Source: Moraxella sp. K1664 (GTDB lineage Bacteria; Pseudomonadota; Gammaproteobacteria; Pseudomonadales; Moraxellaceae). Taken from it: a DNA stretch of 64,000 bases. The notes beneath the pieces are model-generated. The model searched no databases. It was not told where the DNA came from and worked only from the letters and a program-made list of their open reading frames with translations. The DNA lies in contig NZ_CP155576.1 in the NCBI RefSeq assembly GCF_039693965.1, positions 2,046,001 to 2,110,000 on the forward strand. The letters are read 5' to 3'. Within the stretch, counting starts at the first letter, position 1, and every line of letters starts with the position of its first letter. The position numbers and the translations under genes were made by a program. Positions 8,741 through 17,544 of the stretch are shown here, in pieces.

Positions 8741-8765
8741 GGACGTGTTAAACACGTCCTTTGTA
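8741..8765 (+). terminator. Hairpin after folD
   Basis: GGACGTGTT and AACACGTCC form a perfect 9-bp stem around a single A, followed by TTTGTAATTTT. It lies about 50 bases after the folD stop. The arm resembles the tip of the MITE-like elements (TAGGACGTGTTG at 39536), so it may be a relic of one. The T-run is weak. Confidence 0.5.
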
Positions 8766-8793
8766 ATTTTATGTGCTAAGCTACTTATAAAAT

Positions 8794-8822
8794 AAAAACC
8801 ACAAATGTAAATTCGTGGTTTC
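8794..8822 (-). terminator. Intrinsic terminator of the rlpA-like gene
   Basis: AAACCACAAAT and ATTCGTGGTTT pair over 11 positions with one mismatch. Read on the minus strand, the hairpin is followed by TTTTTATTTT. It lies 36 bases beyond the stop of the minus-strand gene ending at 8858. Confidence 0.65.
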
Positions 8823-8857
8823 TAAGGTAAATGGGAATTTAGAAGGAAAAAAAGGGG

Positions 8858-9427
8858 TTAATCAATACGCTCAATACTGACATTGCCCACACCTTTTTGG
8901 GTTAGCCCAATGGCTTTGGCGGCACCATAAGACAAATCCAAGATGCGGTTGGCTTGGGCAGGGCGGTCATTGACTTTAACGACGACCGATTTGCCATTGT
9001 CTTTATTGGTGACCTTGATGTAGCAGTTCATCGGTAAGGAGCTGTGAGCGGCGGTCATGGCATTCATGTCAAAGGTTTCGCCACTGGCGGTAGGTTTGCC
9101 GTGGAACTGACGACCGTACCATGATGCCATGCCTGATTGTTTAAATTTGCTGACGGTATTAGAAGCAACGGCAGAGAGCTGTCCTAGCATGTCTGAGTCT
9201 TTTTGGGTGTCGCCCTTAGCATCCTTGATTAAAGAGCTTGATAACGCCAATGAAGTGTTGTCACGAGTGGATTTGACAAGGCTTGATGCGTTATTGTGCT
9301 GACGGCTAAGCTCGCCCAATACTTTATCAATATTGGCACTTGTATTTGCCGCATTGACCGCTTGAACAGGAGCGACTGTTCCTAGGGTTGTTGCAAGTGC
9401 AATCGCACCAGTTTTTAGATATTTCAT
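8858..9427 (-). CDS. rlpA: RlpA-like secreted double-psi beta-barrel protein
   Basis: The 189-residue product has a signal peptide (MKYLKTGAIALATTLGTVAPVQA) and a C-terminal RlpA/DPBB domain: GMASWYGRQFHGKPTASGETFDMNAMTAAHSSLPMNC, then VVVKVNDRPAQANRILDLSYGAAKAIGL, with the conserved catalytic-type Asp in NDRP. RlpA proteins bind or cleave denuded septal glycan. Here there is no lipobox Cys and no SPOR domain, so it is a short, soluble variant. ATG 9427 was chosen over 9466 because it starts directly at the signal peptide. Enzymatic activity is not established from sequence. Confidence 0.8.
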   Translation of the reverse strand: MKYLKTGAIALATTLGTVAPVQAVNAANTSANIDKVLGELSRQHNNASSLVKSTRDNTSLALSSSLIKDAKGDTQKDSDMLGQLSAVASNTVSKFKQSGMASWYGRQFHGKPTASGETFDMNAMTAAHSSLPMNCYIKVTNKDNGKSVVVKVNDRPAQANRILDLSYGAAKAIGLTQKGVGNVSIERID

Positions 9428-10110
9428 GTGAGAACCTATAAAGGAATGCCTGACATTTTTTGTCATTCATACTTATTCATACAAAAGCATGATGGCATTC
9501 TGGTGGGTTAATGATTGGTGTTAAGTCAATTTAAGCAAGCCAATCGTTAGTTATCTTAATAAGATGGGGGTTTCTTTTTTATTTTGCAAGGTTGCTATAT
9601 GAGTCACTTGAAAAAATAAGTTACTTTACAAATTTGCAAAGGTTAAAATGAAATCCGTCCCATAGTATAAAATTAATTGTTGCAAGTTTTATGCCAAATA
9701 ACCACAATGATGTTAGGGCGTGCCTGCCATTGATAACATTTTTATAAAATAAGATGAAAATTTAACGTTTCAATCAATTTTTGCATGAAAAATGGCTAAA
9801 TCTTGTTTTTCATCGTCAAAAACTTGTCTGATAGAATGACTATCAGCCTGCGTTTTTTCCTTGAAAAACGTGCGATTTTTCTCATTTTTCATTGCAAATA
9901 CCAAAGGCAGGCACGCCCTATTGTTTTTTCAAATTTAACAAAATAAAGGAGTTTTTTAACCATTATTTGCTAAAATAACTTCAATAAAAACCATTATTTA
10001 TGATTTTTTGTCATAAATCTGTCATGCTCTTATCTTAACATGATTTATAACAAAACCGTACATCGTTTTATGACATAAGGTCTTAAAATAGCGACAAAAG
10101 GTATTGTATC
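9428..10110. other. Gene-free region between rlpA-like gene and rodA
   Basis: This 683-base AT-rich stretch contains MITE copy 2 (9714-9920). The left part (9428-9713) should hold the promoter of the minus-strand rlpA-like gene; I saw no convincing gene there. The right part (9921-10110) contains a perfect 8-bp inverted repeat (ATTTATGA 9996-10003 with TCATAAAT 10011-10018) downstream of the minus-strand rodA. A short minus-strand open frame at 10022-10303 overlaps rodA and is judged spurious. Confidence 0.6.
9714..9920. repeat. MITE-like element copy 2 (207 bp, perfect ends)
   Basis: The ends TAGGGCGTGCCTGCC and GGCAGGCACGCCCTA are perfect 15-bp inverted repeats including the flanking TA. 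The interior from about 9776 to 9900 is nearly identical to copy 3 at 39536-39742 and contains a CTGATAG/CTATCAG hairpin. It is non-coding. The TA boundary resembles the target duplication of IS630/Tc1-mariner elements. Confidence 0.88.
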
Positions 10111-11253
10111 CTACTGCTTGGTATGAGTATGCACGCAGGTTAGCAGTCCAAAACCTGCCATTAGGGTAATCACCGCCGTACCACCATAACTGATAAATGG
10201 CAAAGGCACGCCAACCACGGGCAGTATGCCACTGACCATGCCCATATTCACAAAAATATAGACAAAAAATGACATGGTCAATGCTCCAGCGAGCAGACGA
10301 CAATAAGTGTCAGGATTGACAACGGCAATATAAAAAGAACGAGCCAACAAGCACAGATAAAAGAACAGCAACAGCCCAACGCCTGCCAGCCCAAATTCTT
10401 CGCTAAACGCTGCGATGGCAAAGTCGGTATGACCTTCGGGCAAAAAGTGTAAGTGCGACTGCGTGCCTTCTAGATAGCCTTTACCCGTCAAGCCACCCGA
10501 ACCGATGGCGGTTTTTGATTGGATGATGTTCCAGCCTGCCCCCAAGGCGTCCGCTTCGGGGTCAAATAGGGTCATGACACGGGTTTTTTGGTAGTCGTGC
10601 ATGTAAAAATTCCACAAGCCCCACACAAAAGGAATAAACACCGCAATCGCCCCACCAATCATCCACCAAGGCAACCCCGATAAAAACAGCACAAACATGC
10701 CACTGGCCGCCACCAAAATAGACGTCCCCAAATCAGGCTCTTTGGCGATGAGTATCACAGGCACAGCGATGATGGCAAGCGTGGTAAAGACCGTGGGAAT
10801 GCTTGGCGGTAGCTCCTTTCTCGACAGATACCACGCACACATCATCGGCATGCCAAGCTTCATGAATTCAGACGGCTGAACGCTACCAAAGCCGGGGATG
10901 TCAATCCAACGCCTTGCCCCCATGCGAACTTCGCCAATAATCTCAACGAGCACCAACAAAATCAGCCCCAGTACATAAAAAATGGGGCTTAGCGTGCGAT
11001 AAAAAGTTGGGGGAATCTGTGCCATGACTGCCATGACCACAAAGGCAATGCCATAACTCACCATTTGTCTGATGACCATGGCGGTGTTTTGCGTGGACGC
11101 ACTGTATAGCACCGTCAAACCCACAAAGCAGATACTGAACAAAATCAGGGTCAGCCACGGGTCGATGTGAATGCGTTGCCACACGCTCGGCTCTAAATCT
11201 CGCCCAACGAAGTGATGGCTTTGGCGTGAAAATCGGTACTGTTCTTCTCTCAT
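10111..11253 (-). CDS. rodA: Rod-shape glycosyltransferase RodA
   Basis: RodA is the SEDS-family peptidoglycan polymerase of the elongasome, an inner-membrane protein with about ten transmembrane segments. The 380-residue sequence contains FMKLGMPMMCAWYLSRKELPPS, LIAKEPDLGTSILVAASG (with the conserved catalytic-type Asp), a large periplasmic loop with YQKTRVMTLFDPEADALGAGWNIIQSKTAIGSGGLTGKGYLEGTQSHLHFLPEGHTDFAIAAFSEEFG, and GVPLPFISYGGTAVITLMAGFGLL at the end. The HLHFLPEGHTDF motif and the N-terminal length favour RodA over FtsW. It is a single gene here; its usual mrdA partner is not adjacent. Confidence 0.95.
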   Translation of the reverse strand: MREEQYRFSRQSHHFVGRDLEPSVWQRIHIDPWLTLILFSICFVGLTVLYSASTQNTAMVIRQMVSYGIAFVVMAVMAQIPPTFYRTLSPIFYVLGLILLVLVEIIGEVRMGARRWIDIPGFGSVQPSEFMKLGMPMMCAWYLSRKELPPSIPTVFTTLAIIAVPVILIAKEPDLGTSILVAASGMFVLFLSGLPWWMIGGAIAVFIPFVWGLWNFYMHDYQKTRVMTLFDPEADALGAGWNIIQSKTAIGSGGLTGKGYLEGTQSHLHFLPEGHTDFAIAAFSEEFGLAGVGLLLFFYLCLLARSFYIAVVNPDTYCRLLAGALTMSFFVYIFVNMGMVSGILPVVGVPLPFISYGGTAVITLMAGFGLLTCVHTHTKQ

Positions 11254-11469
11254 GGCAAATCGTGGTGCGGTTGGATAAACTTTTGATAAAATTTATCAAA
11301 AAATTGCTGATAGTTGGCGGATTTCATGATAAATTAATAAGATGGTCGCATGACTGCTCAATATCAGTGACCGACATTTTTATCAAAACGTACTATTTTA
11401 ATTCATCTTGATGATTTTTAACAGTAAAATTTTGTGTTAGGGCAAAATTTTATAAAATAAGGAAAAATT

Positions 11470-12060
11470 ATGGCTATCATCGTGACACTCATCATATTGG
11501 CAGTTATCATCGGCTTTTTAATAGCGGTGTATAACGCACTGGTTCGCCTAAGAAACCAAGTGGCAAACGGACTGGCACAGATTGATGTTCAGCTCAAACG
11601 TCGCCACGACCTAATACCCAATCTTGTCAATGTCGCCAAACGCTACATGACCCACGAAGAGCAGGTACTAACCCGAGTGACCGAAGCCAGAAACATCGCC
11701 AAAAGTGGATTGGATGCCCTTAAAAATACAGGGCTGTCAGGCACGGACGGGCTTGCCAAACTGGCAAATGCTGAGAGTAACCTGTCTCGGGCGTTGGGCA
11801 GTTTTTATGCCGTGGTAGAAAATTACCCCGAATTAAAAGCTGATTCTGCCCTAAAAGAGCTGTCTGATGAGATTAAAAACACCGAAAATCGCATTGGATT
11901 TGCCCGTCAGTTTTATAATGACAGCGTGATGTTTTATAATAACAAACGTGAAAGTTTTCCTAATAATTTAGTGGCAAATTGGTTTGGATTTATGCCAATA
12001 GCACAATTAGAATTTGCCGATAAATCCGCCATTGATGTTGCACCAGCAGTCAGTCTTTGA
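11470..12060 (+). CDS. lemA: LemA family membrane protein
   Basis: The 196-residue protein has one N-terminal transmembrane helix (residues 2-22) followed by the LemA domain: YNALVRLRNQVANGLAQIDVQLKRRHDLIPNLVNVAKRYMTHEEQVLTRVTEAR, mostly helical, with NTENRIGFARQFYNDSVMFYNNKRESFP and ANWFGF near the end. LemA proteins form a helical bundle presented outside the membrane; their function is poorly known. The downstream gene, 14 bases away, encodes a membrane M48 protease, a common pairing for this family. AAGGAAAAATT upstream of the ATG is a good ribosome binding site. Confidence 0.93.
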   Translation: MAIIVTLIILAVIIGFLIAVYNALVRLRNQVANGLAQIDVQLKRRHDLIPNLVNVAKRYMTHEEQVLTRVTEARNIAKSGLDALKNTGLSGTDGLAKLANAESNLSRALGSFYAVVENYPELKADSALKELSDEIKNTENRIGFARQFYNDSVMFYNNKRESFPNNLVANWFGFMPIAQLEFADKSAIDVAPAVSL

Positions 12061-12074
12061 TGTATTGGTGATGT

Positions 12075-14474
12075 ATGCCACAGCGAATTTATCAAAACTT
12101 TTTTGAATTACAACGCCATTACAAAAGAAACAGCATGGTGTTATATGCGTTATTTGTCATGGCGATGATGATTCATGTATTGCTTGCCTTATTATTTTTT
12201 ATGATAATATGGTATGTCATCTTTGGTGATTTGGGTGGTTTTGCGTGGTTTTGGGTGCTGATTCTTGTACCCAGCTATTTTATCATGAGTGTTTTATATC
12301 ATTATAATAAAATCAGCCATGATAATGACTTTTTATTAAAAGACATTGATGTCACACGCTTATTTATTAATATGTCAGGCGTGGATTTGCCTGTTAATCA
12401 TTTTAATGATGATAAAGATAATAATAAAAAGAAAAAAAGACAACAGGTAATTTATGCCAAAGACATCAAGGACTTTGAGCCAAAATATCGGCGGTATTAT
12501 GAATTTGCTGAGCAGTTAGCCATTGCGTCAAATATTACTTTACCCAAATTATACGTCATGGATGAGACGGGGGTAAATGCCTTTGTGGCAGGGGTTAATC
12601 AAGCAAATATGATGCTCGTTGTCAGTAAAGGGGCGTTAGAATTAGATAATGAAAGCCTTTATGGACTTATCGGGCATGAATATGGGCATATTTTACATGG
12701 CGATGCCAAATTAAATGTGCAAATGTATGTCTTAATGTCGGGGCTGTCATGGCTTTATGATGTTGCCGATGGCTTAGAATGGCTATCCAAATGGCGACAA
12801 AAACCCAAGGCCAAACGCTATCAATACCAAGATGATAAAGGCGAACACCAAGAATATGTGATTGTGATGGGTACGGGGCGATTGTCCATAGAGTTTATTT
12901 CTTTGGTGATTCGCTTATTGGGTTTTTTGGGTATGGCAAGTAGCGAATGGATAAAACAACATTTTAATCGTCAGCGTGAGTTTTTGGCGGATGCGACATC
13001 GGTGCAATTAACCCGTAGCGATGGCGTGGCAAAATTATTACAAACCTTACAGCGAACGCCGTATTTGGCACACGCCCAAAAACGCTATACCACGCATTTG
13101 AGTTATTTTTTCTTCCTAAACCCCCAAGATGCCCAGACATCTATTAATTGGCGTGAGCGAATGGGGCATATGGGTAGCACGCACCCGAGCAATCATGAGC
13201 GAATACTGGCGTTGAATGAGCATTATTATGATGACTTTGCCAAGATGGCGATTGATGATTTGGATGTGGATGTATTACAACAAACTCATGATAAAATGAT
13301 GCTCATCAATTGGCATAAAAAATCAGGCGTGAGTGATTATACATTTGTGGAGTTTGTATTGTGTGATGATAAAGATATAGGTAAAGATAAAAATGCTCAT
13401 TTATTTGTGAATTCTGGTGATAATAAAAAAGCGATTGACATTGCTATTTATAATAATGACATTGAAATATCACAAGATAAAGTGGTTAATGGCAGATTGG
13501 TTGTGAATAAATCATGGCAAGCCCAAAGCGAGATGATATACCCCAAGCAAGCCAGAGCCGATTATGAATTAAAAAATATTCATCATGTTAATATGACTCA
13601 TGTCAAAAACATGACATTACCCCTTGTCATCGCTCGTTATTTGCGTAATGATGACCTACATCGCCCCATGAGTAAATTGTTTTCGCTGTTTTATGCGATT
13701 ATCTTTTGTCATGATAATGATGGGTTTTATTTGTCCGATACACTGGATTTGGCAGATATTTTTTATATAAAATCAGGTAATAATGATACCATAAAAATAG
13801 ATAAGTCTTTATTAAAAACCGTGGCAGAGATGGATAGGCGTATTGATAATGGCTTATTAATTCTGATTTATCATAGTATTATCAAGGATTTGGAGCATGA
13901 TGATAAAAGAACTTTATTAAAAAATGACGTTCATCATCTATTGGGATTTATCAACAAGCCACATCATCCAGATAATCATCATAATGATTTAAGCCTATTA
14001 TGGCAGGGCGTGCATTTATATCGCTTATTGGCGATATTTGCCGATGATATGGATATTACTGATAAGCCATTGTTACAAAAGCTGACATTCATGTATCATA
14101 AATATGACATGGACATGAATGATTGGATAATGATAACAGTAATGATATATATGGTTATGGCTCATTATGATGATGGCGATGACATAAAATGCCGTGCAAG
14201 CATACAACGGCTGATTCGGCTTATCAATCATGAGATTGTGATTAATGAGATGGACATGACAAAATTAATGCAAGCCATGAATGCATTTAGTGCGATAGAT
14301 ATGGTGTTGTGGCTGTTAAAATATCAGCAGAAAAATACATTGACGGCTAAGCGATATATTGATACACTACATACCGCTTTATTGGGCGATGGGATATTGT
14401 GTGAGCGTGATTATGAAATATTATTAACCTTACATCAATATTGGTGTCCTGATGATGAATTTGTTTTGTATTGA
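12075..14474 (+). CDS. Membrane M48-family metallopeptidase, long form
   Basis: The 799-residue protein has two hydrophobic segments near residues 22-75, then a zinc protease domain with LIGHEYGHILHGDA (HExxH, about residue 200) and REFLADATSVQLTR, whose Glu is the likely third ligand. Past residue 400 it continues for about 400 Asp/Asn/His/Lys-rich residues of unknown fold, much longer than HtpX (about 290). LemA-M48 pairs are commonly linked, and this one is probably co-transcribed with lemA. Codon use is AT-rich, with many GAT/AAT codons. The substrate is unknown. Confidence 0.85.
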   Translation: MPQRIYQNFFELQRHYKRNSMVLYALFVMAMMIHVLLALLFFMIIWYVIFGDLGGFAWFWVLILVPSYFIMSVLYHYNKISHDNDFLLKDIDVTRLFINMSGVDLPVNHFNDDKDNNKKKKRQQVIYAKDIKDFEPKYRRYYEFAEQLAIASNITLPKLYVMDETGVNAFVAGVNQANMMLVVSKGALELDNESLYGLIGHEYGHILHGDAKLNVQMYVLMSGLSWLYDVADGLEWLSKWRQKPKAKRYQYQDDKGEHQEYVIVMGTGRLSIEFISLVIRLLGFLGMASSEWIKQHFNRQREFLADATSVQLTRSDGVAKLLQTLQRTPYLAHAQKRYTTHLSYFFFLNPQDAQTSINWRERMGHMGSTHPSNHERILALNEHYYDDFAKMAIDDLDVDVLQQTHDKMMLINWHKKSGVSDYTFVEFVLCDDKDIGKDKNAHLFVNSGDNKKAIDIAIYNNDIEISQDKVVNGRLVVNKSWQAQSEMIYPKQARADYELKNIHHVNMTHVKNMTLPLVIARYLRNDDLHRPMSKLFSLFYAIIFCHDNDGFYLSDTLDLADIFYIKSGNNDTIKIDKSLLKTVAEMDRRIDNGLLILIYHSIIKDLEHDDKRTLLKNDVHHLLGFINKPHHPDNHHNDLSLLWQGVHLYRLLAIFADDMDITDKPLLQKLTFMYHKYDMDMNDWIMITVMIYMVMAHYDDGDDIKCRASIQRLIRLINHEIVINEMDMTKLMQAMNAFSAIDMVLWLLKYQQKNTLTAKRYIDTLHTALLGDGILCERDYEILLTLHQYWCPDDEFVLY

Positions 14475-14532
14475 TTTTATCCTAATTCTAAATTAACTTA
14501 AAAAATAATATTGGCAAAACGCCCCATATAAC

Positions 14533-15420
14533 ATGAATACCCTGTCCGACTGTCCGCCAAAGCTTGCCCAAAGTCGCCATATCCTAGCATTGGCGGGCAT
14601 ACCTTTGTGGGCAAAAAGACATTCAGTGGTGGGGCAGAGTAGGGCAGAGATTATAACCCTACCGCCTGCGTATGACCGCTTGCAACCCAATCCACGCTTG
14701 ACTCATTTGTTGCCCGACGAGTTGCCTGCCAAGCCACATGCCAAGCCAAACACTACGCCAAACATCAAGCCAATATCTGACAAATCGCAAATCTTATCTG
14801 CCGTGGATGTCAGAGCGTTGCTCAGTCCTGCCAGTTTATCAGCCGATAATCCGTCATCTGCCGAATTAGCACCAGCCACGCCCGAATCACAAAGAGAGCT
14901 GGGGGGTAATACAACAGGCGAGCAAGCCCAATCCACAGCCCAGCCCCCAGTCCAACCAAATCCCATAACCAACCTTGCCCAAGCTCAGCCCTTTACTCCG
15001 CCTGCCCATCTTGACATCCGCTTCGCTCTACAAGGCGTGCGGTTCGGGCAGTGGGTGCTGATTGTGGATATGCTGATGATGAGCCGTGATGAGCAGTCGC
15101 TGTGGCAGTCGCTCAAAAATGCCCTAAGCAATCAAGCCAGTCATCAGCCCATTACCGCCTTTTATCGTGAGATTGGTTATCCATTGGTCAAAAACGAATT
15201 TCGCTCGGACGTGGGGCTAAATCCCGCCCAATATACCTTTGACGGCTTTGTCATTGGGCTTTGTGTGTCGCCCACCCATCATCAAGCGGTGCAAGTGGCG
15301 TTTTTGACAGATACGCCCGCAGGTGTTATCGCCCAAACCGCCCAGACCCTGCCGAGTATTCGCCAAATGATGACGAACCCTGCCCTAAAAAAGCAGTTTT
15401 GGCAAACGGTTGTGGGCTAA
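14533..15420 (+). CDS. Putative DNA polymerase III psi subunit (HolD-like) with long linker
   Basis: The 295-residue protein has two conserved-looking ends separated by a Pro/Ala/Gln/Thr-rich linker (about 65-150). Residues 10-40 read LAQSRHILALAGIPLWAKRH, which resembles the start of E. coli HolD (QLQQLGITQWSLRR). The C terminus LPSIRQMMTNPALKKQFWQTV resembles HolD SPALTDLRANPTARAALWQQI in spacing and key residues (recalled from memory). Psi links the clamp loader to chi and SSB in the replisome. It is about twice the E. coli length. No signal peptide is visible. The call is an inference; a conservative label is hypothetical protein. Confidence 0.45.
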   Translation: MNTLSDCPPKLAQSRHILALAGIPLWAKRHSVVGQSRAEIITLPPAYDRLQPNPRLTHLLPDELPAKPHAKPNTTPNIKPISDKSQILSAVDVRALLSPASLSADNPSSAELAPATPESQRELGGNTTGEQAQSTAQPPVQPNPITNLAQAQPFTPPAHLDIRFALQGVRFGQWVLIVDMLMMSRDEQSLWQSLKNALSNQASHQPITAFYREIGYPLVKNEFRSDVGLNPAQYTFDGFVIGLCVSPTHHQAVQVAFLTDTPAGVIAQTAQTLPSIRQMMTNPALKKQFWQTVVG

Positions 15421-15507
15421 GTTGTGGCTAAATATGCCGATAACTGTTAAAATTTTACCAAAAATCTGCTACAATGCCGTATTCTCACCCACCTTTAAAG
15501 GATAGCT

Positions 15508-16590
15508 ATGAACCGTCTTGCCAATTTTTGTGCTGGCCCTGCCACCATGCCCACCGAAGTCCTACAAAAAGCCCAAACCGAGCTGTTAGACTGGCGTGGC
15601 AGGGGCACCTCCGTCATGGAGATTAGCCACCGCAGTGCCGATTATATTGAGATTGCCACCAAAGCCGAGCAGGATTTACGCACGCTCATGGGTATCTCGG
15701 ACGACTATGCCGTGCTGTTTTTGCAAGGCGGTGCGTCATTGCAATTTTCTGCCATTCCCTTTAACCTGCTAAATGGCGGTACGGCTGATTATCTAAATAC
15801 TGGCACATGGTCAGAAAAGGCTTATAAAGAAGCCAAACGCTATGAAACGCTAGGCTTGGGTAAGATTAACCTAGTCGCACAAGGGGGTGGCAAGGACGTA
15901 CCCATGCCCGACACTTGGGAGCTAACAGACGGTGCGTCCTATTTTCACTACTGCCCCAACGAGACCATTCATGGCGTGCAGATTTTTGATACGCCAAAAG
16001 TAAACGCTCCTATCGTGGCGGATATGTCGTCTTGTATCCTATCTGAGCCGATTAACGTGAATGATTTTGGGCTCATCTATGCAGGGGCTCAAAAGAACAT
16101 TGGACCTGCTGGCTTGACCCTTGTCATCGTCCGCAAAGACCTAATGGAGCAGGCAAGTGCGTGGTGTCCCAGCATTTTAAATTATAAAAATCAAGCAGAT
16201 AGCGACAGTATGCTCAACACCCCGTCCACGTTTGCGTGGTATTTGTCGGGCTTGGTGTTTGAATGGCTACTGGCAAATGGCGGGGTAGAAGGCATTGCCA
16301 AAACCAACCGAGCCAAAGCCGAGCTACTATATCAAGTCATTGATAATTCTAGCTTTTATGACAATGCCGTCAATCCACGCCACCGTTCTATCATGAACGT
16401 GCCGTTTACGCTTGCCGATAGCGAGCTTGATAAAGTCTTTTTGGAAAAATCTAAAAATGCAGGGCTGTTAAATCTAAAAGGTCATCGTGTCGTTGGTGGT
16501 ATGCGAGCAAGTATCTATAATGCCGTAACCTATGAGCAGGTGCAGGCGTTGGCGGACTTTATGAAAGAATTTGAAAAAACGCACGCTTGA
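15508..16590 (+). CDS. serC: Phosphoserine aminotransferase SerC
   Basis: SerC is a PLP enzyme converting 3-phosphohydroxypyruvate to phosphoserine, and it also serves the pyridoxal phosphate pathway. The 360-residue protein shows the start NRLANFCAGPATMPTEVLQKAQTELLDWRGRGTSVMEISHRS, LQGGASLQFSAIPFNLL, DMSSCILSEPINVNDFGLIYAGAQKNIGPAGL with the PLP-binding Lys in AQKN, and KGHRVVGGMRASIYNAVTYEQVQALADFM. The length is exactly typical. AAAGGATAGCT precedes the ATG. A hairpin terminator follows, shared with the gloB upstream region. Confidence 0.96.
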   Translation: MNRLANFCAGPATMPTEVLQKAQTELLDWRGRGTSVMEISHRSADYIEIATKAEQDLRTLMGISDDYAVLFLQGGASLQFSAIPFNLLNGGTADYLNTGTWSEKAYKEAKRYETLGLGKINLVAQGGGKDVPMPDTWELTDGASYFHYCPNETIHGVQIFDTPKVNAPIVADMSSCILSEPINVNDFGLIYAGAQKNIGPAGLTLVIVRKDLMEQASAWCPSILNYKNQADSDSMLNTPSTFAWYLSGLVFEWLLANGGVEGIAKTNRAKAELLYQVIDNSSFYDNAVNPRHRSIMNVPFTLADSELDKVFLEKSKNAGLLNLKGHRVVGGMRASIYNAVTYEQVQALADFMKEFEKTHA

Positions 16591-16610
16591 TTTTATGATA
16601 ATTTGACGTA

Positions 16611-16638
16611 GGGGCGGATTTGGTTCGCCCTTATTTTT
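16611..16638 (+). terminator. serC terminator hairpin
   Basis: GGGCG (16612-16616) pairs with CGCCC (16626-16630), followed by TTATTTTT. The GTAGGGGCG arm recurs in several repeats of this window (21255, 37311). It lies about 20 bases after the serC stop and just upstream of the palindrome before gloB. Confidence 0.6.
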
Positions 16639-16640
16639 AC

Positions 16641-16656
16641 AACCGACCAGTCGGTT
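16641..16656. promoter_or_regulatory. TetR-type operator candidate upstream of gloB
   Basis: AACCGACCAGTCGGTT is a palindrome with perfect 7-bp arms (AACCGAC/GTCGGTT) around CA. The identical 16-bp core occurs at 36200-36215 in front of the SMR efflux gene, which is followed by a tetR-family gene. It ends 20 bases before the gloB ATG, a position fit for repression. The GACC/GGTC half-sites recall NemR-type boxes (from memory). Confidence 0.6.
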
Positions 16657-16676
16657 TTTATATTTTGGAAAAACTC

Positions 16677-17462
16677 ATGCACATTACCCCCATTCCGATT
16701 TTAAATGACAATTATGTTTGGCTTATCGCGAAGGACGACAACGCCATTGCCGTGGATATTGGCGATGATAAGCCCGTGCTGGATTATCTAAATCAGCATA
16801 ATCTCAACCTATCTGCCATTTTAATCACCCATCATCACGATGACCACATTGGCGGTGTGGCAAGTGTCAAATCCGCTTATCCCAATGCCCGTATTTACGC
16901 CCATAAGTCGCACCTTAACGCCATTGGCATGACCCCTGATGTGGCGTGCGATGAGAATAGCGAATTTGAACTGCTCGGCTTGACTTTTAAAGTATGGAAA
17001 ACGGCAGGACATACCGACACGCATTTGTCCTATTTGTGTGATATGGACGACAAGACCCATGTATTTTGTGGCGATACGCTATTTAGTGGCGGTTGTGGAC
17101 GGGTGTTTACAGGGACGATTGGGAAGTTATTTGATAGCATGGAGCGGTTTGATACCTTGCCTGCTGATACGCTGTTTTATCCCACGCATGAATATACGCT
17201 CTCCAATCTCAACTTTGGCTTGTCGGTATGTGATGAGACGACCAAAAAAGAGATTTTGAGTTATAAAAATACTGTGGAAAATGAATTAAAAGACAATATT
17301 CCGTCCTTGCCAACATCTTTAAAGCAAGAACGGCTAATCAACGTCTTTTTGCAAACCGATAATCCAGCGATGATAAATAACATTAAGCAAATTTATCCCT
17401 TAAATCATGATGATAAATTATCGGTGTTTTCGGCACTGCGTGAATTAAAAAATAAGTTTTGA
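16677..17462 (+). CDS. gloB: Hydroxyacylglutathione hydrolase (glyoxalase II)
   Basis: GloB hydrolyses S-lactoylglutathione, the product of glyoxalase I, to lactate and glutathione, completing methylglyoxal detoxification in the cytosol. The 261-residue metallo-beta-lactamase protein carries LITHHHDDHIGG (binuclear metal site), TAGHTDTHLSYL, FCGDTLFSGGCGRVFTGT and YPTHEYTLSNLNF, with a C-terminal HAGH-type segment LPTSLKQERLINVFLQT. ATG 16677 was chosen because MHITPIPILNDNYVW is the family start; the in-frame extension to 16620 would run through the palindromic operator candidate and the terminator. Confidence 0.93.
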   Translation: MHITPIPILNDNYVWLIAKDDNAIAVDIGDDKPVLDYLNQHNLNLSAILITHHHDDHIGGVASVKSAYPNARIYAHKSHLNAIGMTPDVACDENSEFELLGLTFKVWKTAGHTDTHLSYLCDMDDKTHVFCGDTLFSGGCGRVFTGTIGKLFDSMERFDTLPADTLFYPTHEYTLSNLNFGLSVCDETTKKEILSYKNTVENELKDNIPSLPTSLKQERLINVFLQTDNPAMINNIKQIYPLNHDDKLSVFSALRELKNKF

Positions 17463-17501
17463 TAATAGGCGTTATTAAAAAACATTTTACCATTTTTAAA
17501 T

Positions 17502-17524
17502 TTGGGCGAAACACATTCGCCCAA
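17502..17524. terminator. Convergent hairpin between gloB and the J-protein gene
   Basis: TTGGGCGAA and TTCGCCCAA form a perfect 9-bp stem around a 5-base loop between two convergent genes. Neither strand has a strong T-run, so terminator function is a suggestion. The arms resemble the GGGCGAAT/ATTCGCCC repeats at 21255. Confidence 0.45.
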
Positions 17525-17544
17525 CATTCATAGATTTTTATTTA

